A stretch of 53,143 nucleotides of DNA from Candidatus Zixiibacteriota bacterium. Lineage in GTDB: Bacteria > Zixibacteria > MSB-5A5 > GN15 > PGXB01. This document shows positions 52,062 to 53,143 of the stretch, one piece after another (the stretch's first letter is position 1; every line of letters starts with the position of its first letter). The DNA lies in NCBI GenBank assembly GCA_020058225.1, contig JAGVEJ010000088.1, positions 1 through 53,143 of the forward strand. Direction: 5' to 3'. The position numbers and the translations under genes were made by a program. The notes below the pieces were generated by a model that saw only the letters and a program-made list of their open reading frames with translations, was not told where the DNA came from and did no database searches.

Positions 52062-53143
52062 ATGAACTGCGTCGATTTTTTCAAGACCGCAACCATCGTC
52101 GCTATCTTCTTTTTTGTTATTGCAGGGAGCATAGCTATAGCCGACTCACAGACAAAAATAAATAGTACTGCTTCATTGCCTCAGGGCAACCGGGGCATTC
52201 CAGTCGATCGTTTCCTTACCCCGGACGGTCGCTTTGATCTAAAGGCGGCCATGGCAAGCGGCTATCAAGGCAATGTTAATCTTGATGGCTACAATGTGCG
52301 GTTGGATCCAAAGACGGGCGAGCCAATTGTCGGCCCTTCGGTTTCACAGCCAACTATTTCAAAGGAACGCGCCAGCAATCCGGGTGATATTTATTGGGAA
52401 GATCACAATTTCCGTGTCCAAGGAATTGATGGCCCAGTAAGAGTGCTGGCTATCTATAATGGAAAATTAATTGCGGCGGGGTCCTTTTCCGTGGCTTGCG
52501 ATGCGATTGCAAATAACATCGCCGCTTGGGACGGTTCCTCATGGTCGGCTTTAGGTTCAGGGATTGGTGACAAATATTCTGGCATTTTTGCGCTCGCTGT
52601 ATATAATGGCAGGCTATTCGCAGCAGGAAGTATTTGCACTGAGGGCGTCGGATGCTTCGGAGGGATTTCAGCCTGGGACGATACTTCATGGTCTTCCGTG
52701 GATTGGGGAATACAAGGTGGACATATTAGGACCCTCACGGTCTACGGTAACCAGCTAATTGCTGGAGGCGAATTTGCATTTGCGGGCGGTGTCCCATGTA
52801 ACAATATTACCGCATGGAATGATACTATTTGGTCACCACTTGGTGACGGGGTGGATGGTGAGGTATTTGCACTCGCGATATATCATGACACTTTAATCGT
52901 AGGCGGATATTTTTCTAATGCAGGCGACTCTTCGGCACTGGGGATAGCCGCATGGGATCGGACGACTTGGTTGCCTCTGGGCTTGGGCGCGTATGCAGTG
53001 ATGGCGCTTTCTGTCTACCATGATAGATTAATAGCCGGTGGATCGTTCACAACCGCAGGTGATATGCCTGCAAATTATATTGCTGCTTGGGATGGAAGTT
53101 CCTGGTCGCCATTGGGGTCGGGTACAAATAACTCTATCCTTGC
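52062..53143 (+). CDS. Secreted repeat (propeller-like) protein, C-terminus beyond window
   Basis: The only gene on the plus strand; 360 codons are open from ATG 52062 to the window edge. Residues about 8-28 form a signal peptide (TATIVAIFFFVIAGSIAIAD). A short linker follows (PVDRFLTPDGRFDLKAAMAS). From about residue 126 the protein is a series of repeats with LAIYNGKLIAAGSF followed by IAAWDGSSWSALGSG; at least five are seen: LAVYNGRLFAAGSI, LTVYGNQLIAGGEF, LAIYHDTLIVGGYF, LSVYHDRLIAGGSF. Such repeats form propellers or beta solenoids in surface proteins of this group. A T9SS sorting domain or dockerin tail may lie beyond the edge. Function unknown. Confidence 0.85.
   Translation, partial: MNCVDFFKTATIVAIFFFVIAGSIAIADSQTKINSTASLPQGNRGIPVDRFLTPDGRFDLKAAMASGYQGNVNLDGYNVRLDPKTGEPIVGPSVSQPTISKERASNPGDIYWEDHNFRVQGIDGPVRVLAIYNGKLIAAGSFSVACDAIANNIAAWDGSSWSALGSGIGDKYSGIFALAVYNGRLFAAGSICTEGVGCFGGISAWDDTSWSSVDWGIQGGHIRTLTVYGNQLIAGGEFAFAGGVPCNNITAWNDTIWSPLGDGVDGEVFALAIYHDTLIVGGYFSNAGDSSALGIAAWDRTTWLPLGLGAYAVMALSVYHDRLIAGGSFTTAGDMPANYIAAWDGSSWSPLGSGTNNSIL

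Noticed and set aside
1-53143. Search for genes with in-frame TGA (selenocysteine) because of the tRNA-Sec
   Set aside because: No gene looks truncated at a TGA with coding sequence continuing past it; a computed search with a SECIS model would be needed.
1-53143. Prophage, integrase, transposase or defence system
   Set aside because: No such protein was recognised on either strand; only small non-coding repeats are present.

Overview
The window looks like a chromosomal segment of an uncultured Gram-negative bacterium of the FCB superphylum. The best guess is candidate division Zixibacteria or a close neighbour; this is inferred from gene content, as no rRNA or marker tree is available here. 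Supporting features are a type IX secretion (T9SS) gene set (PorU-like C25 sortase, PorV, secreted proteins with C-terminal sorting domains), several secreted proteins ending in dockerin-type repeats, a full aerotolerance (Bat) operon, a bacillithiol pathway, and AT-rich DNA with sigma70-like TTGACA-17-TATAAT promoters. Nearly every gene is on the minus strand; only the last gene, cut by the right edge, is on the plus strand.

Layout. (1) 1-6975: secreted proteins. These are a partial polysaccharide-deacetylase-like protein with degenerate metal motifs, an M14 carboxypeptidase with a dockerin tail, and two cohesin-like/dockerin proteins. (2) 7031-7123: a selenocysteine tRNA with a promoter placed right at its 5' end. 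(3) 7296-8918: a repeat-rich membrane protein of unknown function, flanked by inverted copies of a small repeat. (4) 9174-18834: a tightly packed run tetR - tolC-like - MFP - RND - bshC - bshA - bshB1 behind one promoter with a palindromic operator. It seems to put drug efflux and bacillithiol synthesis under one repressor. (5) 19010-21115: a CorA transporter and a UPF0104-type membrane protein. (6) 21057-32721: an 11-gene Bat/MoxR operon (BatD-like, MoxR, DUF58, TPR/SurA-like protein, GT-C-like membrane protein, BatD-like, BatA, BatB, BatC, BatD, BatE). (7) 32791-33674: a UbiA-family prenyltransferase with archaeal ether-lipid-like motifs. (8) 33750-45405: two DUF5683-like proteins, an M6 metalloprotease with a T9SS sorting domain, a PorV-like barrel carrying an apparent seven-bladed propeller insertion, and a PorU-like C25 peptidase, behind a strong promoter with a structured leader. 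(9) 45598-48097: tryptophanase and a Rhizobium-type L-asparaginase. (10) 48334-51622: succinate dehydrogenase (two cytochrome b/anchor subunits, SdhA, SdhB). (11) 52062-end: a secreted repeat protein, partial.

How the parts fit. T9SS exports and cleaves proteins carrying the C-terminal domain, such as the M6 protease; proteases, tryptophanase, asparaginase and succinate dehydrogenase fit a life on peptides and amino acids. Bacillithiol, Bat proteins and the efflux pump suggest redox, envelope and toxic-compound stress. Small palindromic repeats lie in several gaps. The most striking observations are the PorV-propeller fusion, the efflux-bacillithiol operon, and the Bat operon with two unusual members.
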